Under the pieces are notes generated by a model. It was not told the DNA's origin. It worked only from the letters and a program-made list of their open reading frames with translations, and did no database searches. Positions 18,585-27,366 of a DNA stretch of 43,287 nt are shown here, piece by piece (position 1 is the stretch's first letter; each line of letters begins with the position of its first letter). Source of the DNA: Chloroflexota bacterium (GTDB lineage Bacteria; Chloroflexota; Anaerolineae; Anaerolineales; Villigracilaceae); assembly GCA_016191955.1 (NCBI GenBank), contig JACPVC010000100.1, positions 1 through 43,287 of the forward strand, in the 5' to 3' direction. Made by a program: the position numbers and the translations under genes.

Positions 18585-21500
18585 ATGCCTGCCGGACTTC
18601 AAATTTTCCTGCTGGGTTCCCCGAAAATTTTAGTCAACGGAATGCCGTTGCCGTCTTTTCTCACGCATAAGAGCGGAGAATTGTTTGGCTACCTTGCCGC
18701 TGATCCGAATCGCGCTCATCCGCGCATTCTGCTTGCCGGTTTGCTTTGGCCCGAAACGATGGATGAAAAAGCGCGTGCCAGCCTGAGCACAGAGTTATGG
18801 AGGCTGCGCCGTGTGTTGGGGGATGCGCAGGATCATCTTGTACTTACCCGCGATGAGGTGACCCTTTCAACGGAGCCGCTCCACGTGGACGTTCATCTTT
18901 TCACTGATCTGGCGCAGCGTGAAGACCATGTGTCGCTGCAACAATCGGTTGATCTATACACGGGGGAATTTTTGGAGGGCTGTTACTCGGATTGGTGTAT
19001 TCTGGAACGCGAGAAGTTAAAAGATGTCTTCTTGAAAACGCTGGAAAAATTGTTGCACTATCACGAAGCTCATGGGGAATGGAGGGAAGCGATCCCATTT
19101 GCAAAGCGACTCATCGGTTACGACCCGCTGCGTGAAGAGCTACATCGCAGTTTGATGAGCTTGTATGTAAATATCGGCGACCGTCCCTCTGCATTGGCCC
19201 AATATCGTTTGTGTGTGGAATACTTGAATAGGGAACTCGGCGTCGAACCGATGCCGGAGACTCAGCGGCTGTTCGAGAAGATCAAATCCACGTCGAAGCT
19301 GGAGGCGATCTGGCAGGTGCGCGTGGAGGCAGCGGCAAATAGGACACAGCGGAAGCTATCTGAACTTGAGCGTTCACGCCGGTATTTGCCAGAAGCGTTT
19401 GTCAACCGCCCGGCGCTGGACGATGTGATGGAGCAATTTGTCGCTTCACCCTCAGTGGGGTTTGTGCTGACGGCTCCCTCCGGGTATGGCAAGACCACCT
19501 GGCTGGCGAACTTTGCAGGCAAACACATGGCGCAGGGTGATTTCGTCCTATTTTACGAAGCAGGGTCGCTGACTCTGAATTTTGAACGGGAGCTTGTCCG
19601 CGAGGTGTGGGGGAGCGATGTTATCACTGCTTCCGAAGCGTTGATTGCGATTGGGCGCGAGGCATGTCAGCACGGCAAACAAGCATGGATTGTCGTGGAT
19701 GACCTGAACGCTTTTCGTGACCTGGGCGCCACCCCCGCAGACTTGATGAGACGCCTGAACCTTTTGATCTCTCATCCCGAATTGCAGGCTGCGATTCAAA
19801 CGAATATATGTTCTCTGAAAGTCATCATCACATGCAGGGATTACACATGGAAGCAAATGACAGAGAACGGTTCAGTCGCGTTGAATTGGGGTTCGTTTTA
19901 CCTGTATGAGCCATTCCAATTAGAGGTCTTTGACCACGAAGAAGCAAATGCGGCATTTCGCCGTTATTCTTCGCTTTATGAACTCAAGGGAGGTAATGAA
20001 GAATTCGATAACCGCTTCTTTTACAAACATCCCTTGCTTTTGCGGCTCCTATCGGAGACTTGGCGCGGCAAGCGCATATTGTCGATCCATTCGGAGGCTT
20101 CGCTGTTTCGGGAATACTTTTTTAAAATGACCCCGCAAAGCAGCGCGCGCAGTTTTGCGCTTGCACTGGCAACCTGGATGGCAGAACGGCAGCAAATTAC
20201 CGTGTCTGATAGGGACTTGCATTCTTTTGCACAAACCTATGGCGTCGAGTTAAATAGGGAAAATACGCCGCTCAAACAACTGTTGGATACAGGTATCCTT
20301 TCCCAAATCGAGGAAGGATTAGAACAGCTATTCCGCTTCACACATGACCGATTGTTCGAATACCTGCTTGCCGAACACCTTCGTCATGAAATGGAGAAAC
20401 GCAAGGATGATGAATCTGTTCTGATGGAATATGCCTGTCAGACCGCATCTTTCCCACCCGCTTATGGCGCGGCGGTTATGGCGTTATCCTTGCGCCGTAA
20501 TGCAGGGCTTTTTTTGTCTTTTGCCGTCAGTGAAATTTCCGAGATCAGGGAACTATGCGTAGATGGGCTGGTCTCCCTATACATGGAAGAACCAAAACTT
20601 GCCCTGTCTCTGTCCAAAAAGATTCTCGCGCTAAATTCCGTGGATGCCAAACGTATTGCCCTGCGCGCAGTCCCTGCCATGGGGGAGGAGGGATACGAGA
20701 TTTTTTACTCTGCCATCGGCTCTTTCAACGAAACTGTGCGAAGGGTTGCCCTGATTTCCTTCGACCAACTATGGCGGCAGGATTTTCAACACGCGGTTCA
20801 GGTGCTGCACCGCCTGATCGAAGATATAAGCCCACAGATGCTTCTTACCGCCCCGCGCAGGATTCAAACACTCTTTAAGATCATTGGCTGGTTCAGCACG
20901 TATGATATCCCTCGCGCCGTTTTCGATGAGATCGATCAGGCGGCGTATGAGATTGCTGTCGAAAAGTTGGGGCTGCCCACCAGCGAGTCACAGAGCCGTT
21001 TTTGGTCTCTCATCAAAAGTATTATGGCGCGCAACACCGTTTCCTGGCCCAGCAATGAGGATGCGATCCACGAAATTCTCCGCCCGGGCAGCCTTACTGA
21101 AAAGGAACGAGATGCATTTCGTCATGTAGTCCATGCCTTGCAGCGTGGAAGCGATGCATTGAGTGACATTCCCATCGAGGACATCAAGACCCTTTTGATG
21201 TCTCAGATCGACCCGGCTCGTTATCCTGCTCACCATCTGCTTGTTGTGTGGCTGCATCATTGCCCTGCCGAAGCATGCAATGCCATGCGTCAGGTTTTTG
21301 ACGATTTGAACGGTGAAGCACGGCTTTGGTTGTTGATGGCATTCATTCCTTCTACACTGCCGGCAACCACGCCTTTCCCGCACGATGCCCTACATCTGTT
21401 GGAGGAATTCACCGCCCGCTTTGCAGAAGAGAATGAGACTGAATTTCTCCACGGCGTGGCGCGCGGAACCTTACAGTTGCTGGGCGCTGTTTCGTTTTTC

Positions 21501-22040
21501 CCATTGGGAGTTCGGTATCTTCGGTCTGGCATTACCGACTTTCCGTTATTGTCCTCGCTGTTGATGCTCTCGAAAGATCAGCCCGATAAATTTGCGCTCA
21601 CAGTTCGCCTGCTCTCTCCGCTTGGTTGGTTTTATCCGCGTGAGGTGTTGGCTTTCCTTGATCCCTTTATCAATGTCAACCAACCTTTCCATACTTATAT
21701 GTTGGAGACCTTCGCAAATTTGCGCGTTTTTCATCCGGGCATCGTGGATGCGTGGCTTCAGGAACACGGTGTGGAGTATGCCAACCAGTATCATGTCAAA
21801 ACGGCGGCAGACCTTGAGCAGGTCACATACCGCGCGCATCTCATCACCACACAAGATGTCCGCGTCACCAGCATTCTCCTTAACTCGCCTTACGGTGACT
21901 GGCTCACTCGTTGCGTCCTGCCTGGTTATTTGGATTTGAAAACGCCCAAAGAAGCGGCGCAGCGCTTTGGTGATGGTTTGTTCGAGACCCTGCGCCAGTG
22001 CGACTGGCACCTAAAGCGCGTGCTTGGAATGCCAGACTAA
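18585..22040 (+). CDS. BTAD-domain (SARP-like) protein with P-loop NTPase and helical-repeat C-terminus
   Basis: N-terminal winged-helix/BTAD (LPSFLTHKSGELFGYLAADPNRAHPRILLAGLLWPE; YDPLREELHRSLMSLYVNIGDRPSALAQYRLCVEYLNRELGVEP), Walker A APSGYGKTT, Walker B AWIVVDDLN. Confidence 0.85.
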   Translation: MPAGLQIFLLGSPKILVNGMPLPSFLTHKSGELFGYLAADPNRAHPRILLAGLLWPETMDEKARASLSTELWRLRRVLGDAQDHLVLTRDEVTLSTEPLHVDVHLFTDLAQREDHVSLQQSVDLYTGEFLEGCYSDWCILEREKLKDVFLKTLEKLLHYHEAHGEWREAIPFAKRLIGYDPLREELHRSLMSLYVNIGDRPSALAQYRLCVEYLNRELGVEPMPETQRLFEKIKSTSKLEAIWQVRVEAAANRTQRKLSELERSRRYLPEAFVNRPALDDVMEQFVASPSVGFVLTAPSGYGKTTWLANFAGKHMAQGDFVLFYEAGSLTLNFERELVREVWGSDVITASEALIAIGREACQHGKQAWIVVDDLNAFRDLGATPADLMRRLNLLISHPELQAAIQTNICSLKVIITCRDYTWKQMTENGSVALNWGSFYLYEPFQLEVFDHEEANAAFRRYSSLYELKGGNEEFDNRFFYKHPLLLRLLSETWRGKRILSIHSEASLFREYFFKMTPQSSARSFALALATWMAERQQITVSDRDLHSFAQTYGVELNRENTPLKQLLDTGILSQIEEGLEQLFRFTHDRLFEYLLAEHLRHEMEKRKDDESVLMEYACQTASFPPAYGAAVMALSLRRNAGLFLSFAVSEISEIRELCVDGLVSLYMEEPKLALSLSKKILALNSVDAKRIALRAVPAMGEEGYEIFYSAIGSFNETVRRVALISFDQLWRQDFQHAVQVLHRLIEDISPQMLLTAPRRIQTLFKIIGWFSTYDIPRAVFDEIDQAAYEIAVEKLGLPTSESQSRFWSLIKSIMARNTVSWPSNEDAIHEILRPGSLTEKERDAFRHVVHALQRGSDALSDIPIEDIKTLLMSQIDPARYPAHHLLVVWLHHCPAEACNAMRQVFDDLNGEARLWLLMAFIPSTLPATTPFPHDALHLLEEFTARFAEENETEFLHGVARGTLQLLGAVSFFPLGVRYLRSGITDFPLLSSLLMLSKDQPDKFALTVRLLSPLGWFYPREVLAFLDPFINVNQPFHTYMLETFANLRVFHPGIVDAWLQEHGVEYANQYHVKTAADLEQVTYRAHLITTQDVRVTSILLNSPYGDWLTRCVLPGYLDLKTPKEAAQRFGDGLFETLRQCDWHLKRVLGMPD

Positions 22041-22072
22041 CTCGCGCCGCTTCCTCTTCGCTTCGCTTCCAG

Positions 22073-22105
22073 ACTTCCGCCTGTTCCCAGGGCGGAAGTT
22101 TTTCT
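22073..22105 (+). terminator. Intrinsic terminator downstream of the BTAD protein
   Basis: ACTTCCGCC-TGTTCCCA-GGGCGGAAGTTTTTC. Confidence 0.75.
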
Positions 22106-22163
22106 TTCCCCGATGCCTTGTGAGACTTTTGTGAGAGTAGGTGGGTATGCTGTGTGAAAACCA

Positions 22164-22397
22164 ATGCCCACCGAGAAGCAAACCCAACACACCCTTGTGA
22201 TCCGCTTGTGGCGAGAGGAGGGGAACGGCAAGCCCGTTTGGCGTGGCTCCGTGACCGATATTCAAACCGGAGAGACGAAATATTTTCAGTCTCTCCCAGA
22301 CCTGGCGGAGGTGATTGCTCGGGTGGTCGGAACCGCTTCAATGGAAGAAGGAGGCGCACCTCAGAAAGCAGAAGATGACCGATTATCCAACTCATAA
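22164..22397 (+). CDS. Small hypothetical protein
   Basis: 77-aa ORF, LVIRLWREEGNGKPVWRGSVTDIQTGETKYFQSLPDLAEVIARVVG; between terminator and next gene. Confidence 0.6.
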   Translation: MPTEKQTQHTLVIRLWREEGNGKPVWRGSVTDIQTGETKYFQSLPDLAEVIARVVGTASMEEGGAPQKAEDDRLSNS

Positions 22398-22425
22398 GTC
22401 TGACTGAAATTCCAAAGGAGAAATC

Positions 22426-23466
22426 ATGAAAACGAAAATTTTGTTACCCCTCTTGATCGTCGTGTTCGTGCTTGCGGCTTGCGGTCCCTCGCCGGAAGAA
22501 GCCGCCACCATGACCGCCTCTGCATGGACGCCCACGCCTGTTCCGCCCACTGCCACGTCCACGCCGACCCCCATCCCGTATGACCTGACCGTTTCGATCA
22601 CCGATGCCGATGGCGTTGCCGTATCGGGCGCAATCGTCACCATAAATGGAAGCGACACCCCGGTATTTGCCGGTGAAGACGGCAAAACGGAATGGACGAA
22701 TCTGCCCGAACCGGATGGCTCCATGACAATCACCGCACAAGGTTACTTCGCCTCCGAACAGACGTTTAGCCTGTCTCGCGGACCCAATGACTTGACCTTC
22801 ACCCTGGAGCGCGATCCGAACGGCTTGCTTCCCACCCAAGCCTGCGGCACCGGCGAATCCCTGCTTTACATCGAAGACTTTCAAGATAATGAAGCGCAAA
22901 GCTGGCCCGAAATTGACCTTCACGCGAACGGCTGGAACATTGCTGAATATACCGGCGAACCCGGCAACATCGTGGCAAGCAATAACAACATGACACATCA
23001 CGGCAACAACTTGCAAGACAAAACCTTTTCAGATGCCGTGTGGCGCGCACGCTTTGCCGTGGACGGACGCCGCCCGCTGTCATTCAACTGGCTTGTGAAT
23101 TACGGCGTTCAGATCGACGGTCAGCAGATAGACGATGCGCGTTATCAAATCGTCGTGGATACCGATGGTATCGGATTGCGCCGCCTCACTCTTCCAGTTT
23201 TGAATATCGGAGCAGCAAGCGGGTCGGGTGCATCTGCCGGAAGCTGGCATAACCTTGAAATAAGCACTTTCCAGGGCGAAACTCAAGTTTGGCTGGATGG
23301 AAAAAAGGCGGCAGGGTATGTCGACCCCAAACCGCTGCCTGGAGGCGGGGTCGGGTTGGAACTGATGAGCTTCGATTCATCGAAACCCGACACAGTCGTT
23401 TACTTCGACAACATCTCCGTCTGCGGGTTGAGTGCGCCGTTTGCTTCCGTGTATGTAGTTCCCTAA
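22426..23466 (+). CDS. Lipoprotein with carboxypeptidase-regulatory-like and laminin-G/concanavalin-like domains
   Basis: Lipobox VLAACG, TPTPVPPTATSTPTP linker, AVSGAIVTINGSDTPVFAGEDGKTEWTNLPEPDGSMTITAQGY, C-terminal VWLDGKKAAGYVDPKPLPGGGVGLELMSF. Confidence 0.7.
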   Translation: MKTKILLPLLIVVFVLAACGPSPEEAATMTASAWTPTPVPPTATSTPTPIPYDLTVSITDADGVAVSGAIVTINGSDTPVFAGEDGKTEWTNLPEPDGSMTITAQGYFASEQTFSLSRGPNDLTFTLERDPNGLLPTQACGTGESLLYIEDFQDNEAQSWPEIDLHANGWNIAEYTGEPGNIVASNNNMTHHGNNLQDKTFSDAVWRARFAVDGRRPLSFNWLVNYGVQIDGQQIDDARYQIVVDTDGIGLRRLTLPVLNIGAASGSGASAGSWHNLEISTFQGETQVWLDGKKAAGYVDPKPLPGGGVGLELMSFDSSKPDTVVYFDNISVCGLSAPFASVYVVP

Positions 23467-23475
23467 ACATCATTT

Positions 23476-23655
23476 CTCACTCGCCTTACGCGATTTATCC
23501 GTAGGGGCGACCCATCCAGGCTTTACAAGCTGCAAAACCTAAAAGGGAGGGTCGTCCACGGACAAGAAAACTTTTCGCATAAAGGGCGACCCTTCCTTTG
23601 CGCAACATGATTTTTTACTATTTTGACGGGTCGCCCCTACTGCATAAAAAATGAG
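23476..23655. repeat. Nested palindromic element with GTAGGGGCGACCC / GGGTCGCCCCTAC outer core arms
   Basis: 13-nt perfect inverted repeat 23501..23513 vs 23628..23640; inner GGAGGGTCGTCC / GGGCGACCCTTCC; degenerate CTCAC..CTTACGCG and TGCATAA..TGAG ends. Confidence 0.65.
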
Positions 23656-23673
23656 TTTGAAAAGGAGATTACC

Positions 23674-24885
23674 ATGTTACGAAAAATTCTTCCCACTATT
23701 TTCTTGACTGCCATCTTGCTTGTCAGCCTTGTGAACGTTGCCCATGCCGCGCCGCCCAATGGCGTGGACCATCTTCGCGGACGCTGGGATGGGGTTATCC
23801 ATGGCTTGTTCGACGGAGATCAACCCTTCGTGTTGATGCTCGATGAATTCCATCCCGACCCCAATGATGCATCGGCGACACTCTACAACGGCTGTATGGC
23901 GGTTGGCGCTGATGCGGCATTTGCCCCGGTCTCTGCCCGCTTCACTCCGTTGGGAAGCGGCAATTACGATATGACCCTTTTCGGGACGGCGATGGGTTCC
24001 GTCATCAAACTGGAGGGGAACGCTTCGACCAACGACGCCACCGTCACCGATGACCCCGCCAGCGGTATGTGGCAAACGGCGAATCAGGGCGGTGATTGGT
24101 CTGCCTATCATCATGACCGCCGCGAACCCAGTTGCCCGGCTGTGCAACTGGGCGATGAAATTTACTTCTATGCCAGCGTGAACGCGGTAGTTGGAGTCGA
24201 TGGGGAGAACCGAAATGAAGGGAACATCATCGAAGGCTTCAGCAATATCGTTTCCTCCGGTCTGCAAGCCACCCTGCCCGATGGTTCCAGTGTGACGATC
24301 CCATTTTTCACCGACCTCTTTTCGCCCAACGTGAATTTTGTGGATAACTTCCGCTACCTGGAGGGTTTCCCCGATTTACCCGTCGCTGGGGAGACATACA
24401 CGTACACCCTGCTGGATGTGTTCGGTCAACCGATCCCCGGCACAACCGTCACTGACGTCTGGTATGACTGCACAACGGATGCACCGCGTAACGTCACCGC
24501 TGTTGTGGATGTGGATGGCATTCATGTTACTTGGGACGCATCAGTGTCGGCTCCCGGTTTTGACCCGCTGAACTTCATCGGCTTTTATCAGATCGAGTTG
24601 TACCCCGATGGTGGCGGCGAATTTGGATATGGGTCGAATTGGATTCAGACTCCGGAACACCTGATTCCGTTTGCTCAATTTGGAGGCAGCGGAGCGGGAA
24701 GCCCCAACGGAAATGATTTTGGTTATTCACTTTCTGAACTGCCCGATGGCTTTTATTCCTTCGATGTGGTTGCTTTCTCCGAAGCCTTTGGCGCAGGTTC
24801 AGTTGGGCTTGAGTGCCAGATCCGCGCAAACGACGAGCGGACGCACTTCCAGAAATCCGGCGATGCGGTCATCTTGTTGCCTTAA
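23674..24885 (+). CDS. Secreted hypothetical protein
   Basis: Signal peptide MLRKILPTIFLTAILLVSLVNVAHA; RBS AAAAGGAGATT before ATG 23674. Confidence 0.7.
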   Translation: MLRKILPTIFLTAILLVSLVNVAHAAPPNGVDHLRGRWDGVIHGLFDGDQPFVLMLDEFHPDPNDASATLYNGCMAVGADAAFAPVSARFTPLGSGNYDMTLFGTAMGSVIKLEGNASTNDATVTDDPASGMWQTANQGGDWSAYHHDRREPSCPAVQLGDEIYFYASVNAVVGVDGENRNEGNIIEGFSNIVSSGLQATLPDGSSVTIPFFTDLFSPNVNFVDNFRYLEGFPDLPVAGETYTYTLLDVFGQPIPGTTVTDVWYDCTTDAPRNVTAVVDVDGIHVTWDASVSAPGFDPLNFIGFYQIELYPDGGGEFGYGSNWIQTPEHLIPFAQFGGSGAGSPNGNDFGYSLSELPDGFYSFDVVAFSEAFGAGSVGLECQIRANDERTHFQKSGDAVILLP

Positions 24886-24920
24886 GAATGGTTGAAGGGG
24901 GTGAGCGGGGGAGAATATGA

Positions 24921-24950
24921 AAGGAGCCCCGCGTATTCGCGGGGCTCCTT
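24921..24950. terminator. Intrinsic terminator hairpin between convergent genes
   Basis: AAGGAGCCCCGCG-TATT-CGCGGGGCTCCTT. Confidence 0.85.
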
Positions 24951-25029
24951 ATGATTTATTGGATATCTTGCGTAAGTGCTCCCGCCCTGAGCAAGACAAA
25001 TTTATGACTTTTGCAAAGAAGTCTATTGA

Positions 25030-27312
25030 TTATGCAGTTTCTGCCTTGCCCAACTCAGATTTGACAGGTTCACCCATGCGTTCAACTTCGCCATTTTCCG
25101 GCTTGGTCAGAGGCAAAATGATGTGAAACTGACTGCCGGGGAAGTTGACTTCGTCATAGCCAGGGCTTTCTACCCAGATGCGCCCGCCGTGCGCTTCGAC
25201 GATGCCTTTGGATAACGCCAACCCCAAGCCTGCGCCGCCGCCTTTGAAACGTGATTTGCTGGTGGAATGTTTACCCAGTTCGCCGGGCTGATAAAACTTG
25301 GAGAAAATAACCTCGCGTAAATTTGGGTCCACGCCCACGCCGGTATCACCGACGATGATCTCCACGCCGCCGTTTGGCAGGTTGATGATGGCAGGGATAT
25401 GTTTTCCGCTGATGGTGATCCAACCGTTGTTCGGTGTAAATTTGATGGCGTTGCGAATGAGATGATGGAATAATTTTTCAAGCAGGTGCGAGTCCGCTTT
25501 GACAAGCGGCATGGCAGGGACCTTGATGCTCAGGATCTGTTGACGCTCTTTAACCGTTTTGACATGCTCCAAACATACCTGTTGGATCAGTTGACCGATG
25601 TCCACTGGCTGGAGGTGCGGTTTGAGGGAACGCGCGTCGATCTGCGCGATGTCGAACATCGAGTCCATTACTTCGTGCAGGCGCATGGTCCCATCGTGGA
25701 TACCCTTCATCATGGACTTCTGTCCTTTTTCGAGTTTGGAGTCATCCATCAGCATTTCGGTATAGCCTTTGATGACGGTTAGGGGTGTGCGCAGTTCGTG
25801 CGAAGCGATACTGATGAAATCGGATTTCGCCTGATCGATACGTTGGAGTTCCTGATTATTCTTTTCCAGGTTGCGGCGGGCTTGGCGTAATTCCTGGTTG
25901 AGGCGCATGAGGTTGTCTACGAGGCGGGCATTTTCGAGCGCTACAGCGGTCTGGTTGGCGTGCGCGCCGAGGACGGAGAGGTCTTCACGCGTATAGCGGT
26001 TGCCGCTCAACTTTGAACCGAACGCGAGCAGACCGATCCATTGCTTCTTGGCAAAGATCGGAATATAGACTTCGGAGCGGAGTTCGTTGAACCAACTCCG
26101 TTCGGCGGGAGATGCGGCCCGGTAAGCGGGGAGCAGGTCCAGGTCATATTGAAGAAGCGGTTTTTGCTCGCGGATAAAATACGAAGCGATGACCCCGTCC
26201 TCTTCCAATTCCACCACCACCATTTGTCGTTCTTCCGGGCTGCGGGCGGAGCGGATCTTATAGGTCTTGCGTCCATCTGCCTGGCGTTCGGAATCTACCA
26301 GGAACAAAAACCCGCGTTCGATCTGCATCGCTTCGAGCATGATGCCGATGGCGATACTGGCGAGGCGATCCATGTCGAGGATGTTACTGATGCTTTCGCT
26401 GTATTGATGGATGGTCAGGCTGGCATCGTATTGATCGCCTTTCATCCACGTGTTGATGGCGCGTGAGACCAGGTCGGTCAGTGGGGAGAAGATTAGCGCC
26501 AGGAAGAGTGCAACTACAGCGCCGGCTATGAGTGGGTTGAAATTCGCGCTCCCGCCAAACAAGGCTTGGATGATCAGAAAACCGGCAATATAAAAACCGA
26601 CAATGCCGATCGTACTGGCAACGTAGATCAAAACACGACGCGTGATATTCTTCAAGTCGGGCACGTAATGAGTACCGACCACATATGCCATGCCGATGGC
26701 AACCAAAAAACGCACAGGCTGACCGATGATGAGAATGCCGGAAAATAAAATGATGTCGTTCAGCAGGGTGAAAAGGACAGGCGCCCACCAATATCCCAAC
26801 CGGCTGCGAAGCAGCGGCTGGCGGCTCTGACGCTGCGCATTAGACAGGTTGAGGATCATGATAATGGTCAGGATGATCCATCCCAGAATGACCCATGCAG
26901 GACCAAGCCGCGAGCGATATAAGATAAGTTCGCCGTTCGTCCAGAGCGCATCTGGTAGATTCAATGCGTTTGTTAATATCAATGCCAGTCCGAGCGCCCA
27001 GACCCCCAAATAACCAAGCCATGCCCACCACAATTCGCGTTTCAGGAAGACCTGAAGCGTGATCATCAAAACAACAGCGAGCGTAAACGAAATATATGTT
27101 TGAAGTTCTTGAAAGAGAAAGTTATCATCCCCGCGGTCCTGCCAGATGGCTTCTGCGATATTGATGACCATGGCGAGCAGGGCGTAGAGCACGACGAGCC
27201 ACGTAGCGGAACCTTGTCCTTCCTCCCGTCGTTGAATGGCAAAAAAAATGACCGGCAGGTAGAACACGCCAATGAACAAAAGAATGATGACTTGGGCAAG
27301 CGATGCGCTCAT
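25030..27312 (-). CDS. Membrane sensor histidine kinase with GAF-like domain
   Basis: N-terminal TM helices, GAF-like region, H-box SHELRTPLTVIKGYTEML, N/G boxes HHLIRNAIKFTPNNG, GDTGVGVD, GGAGLGLALSKGIVEAHGGRIW. Confidence 0.93.
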   Translation of the reverse strand: MSASLAQVIILLFIGVFYLPVIFFAIQRREEGQGSATWLVVLYALLAMVINIAEAIWQDRGDDNFLFQELQTYISFTLAVVLMITLQVFLKRELWWAWLGYLGVWALGLALILTNALNLPDALWTNGELILYRSRLGPAWVILGWIILTIIMILNLSNAQRQSRQPLLRSRLGYWWAPVLFTLLNDIILFSGILIIGQPVRFLVAIGMAYVVGTHYVPDLKNITRRVLIYVASTIGIVGFYIAGFLIIQALFGGSANFNPLIAGAVVALFLALIFSPLTDLVSRAINTWMKGDQYDASLTIHQYSESISNILDMDRLASIAIGIMLEAMQIERGFLFLVDSERQADGRKTYKIRSARSPEERQMVVVELEEDGVIASYFIREQKPLLQYDLDLLPAYRAASPAERSWFNELRSEVYIPIFAKKQWIGLLAFGSKLSGNRYTREDLSVLGAHANQTAVALENARLVDNLMRLNQELRQARRNLEKNNQELQRIDQAKSDFISIASHELRTPLTVIKGYTEMLMDDSKLEKGQKSMMKGIHDGTMRLHEVMDSMFDIAQIDARSLKPHLQPVDIGQLIQQVCLEHVKTVKERQQILSIKVPAMPLVKADSHLLEKLFHHLIRNAIKFTPNNGWITISGKHIPAIINLPNGGVEIIVGDTGVGVDPNLREVIFSKFYQPGELGKHSTSKSRFKGGGAGLGLALSKGIVEAHGGRIWVESPGYDEVNFPGSQFHIILPLTKPENGEVERMGEPVKSELGKAETA

Positions 27313-27342
27313 GATGGTGGCTGAAATTTTACTCTAATTCAT

Positions 27343-27358
27343 TGATAATCGGTTATCA
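27343..27358. promoter_or_regulatory. Palindrome in short divergent intergenic region
   Basis: TGATAA-TCGG-TTATCA within the 54-bp gap between divergent starts 27312 and 27367. Confidence 0.4.
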
Positions 27359-27366
27359 TTATTGTT

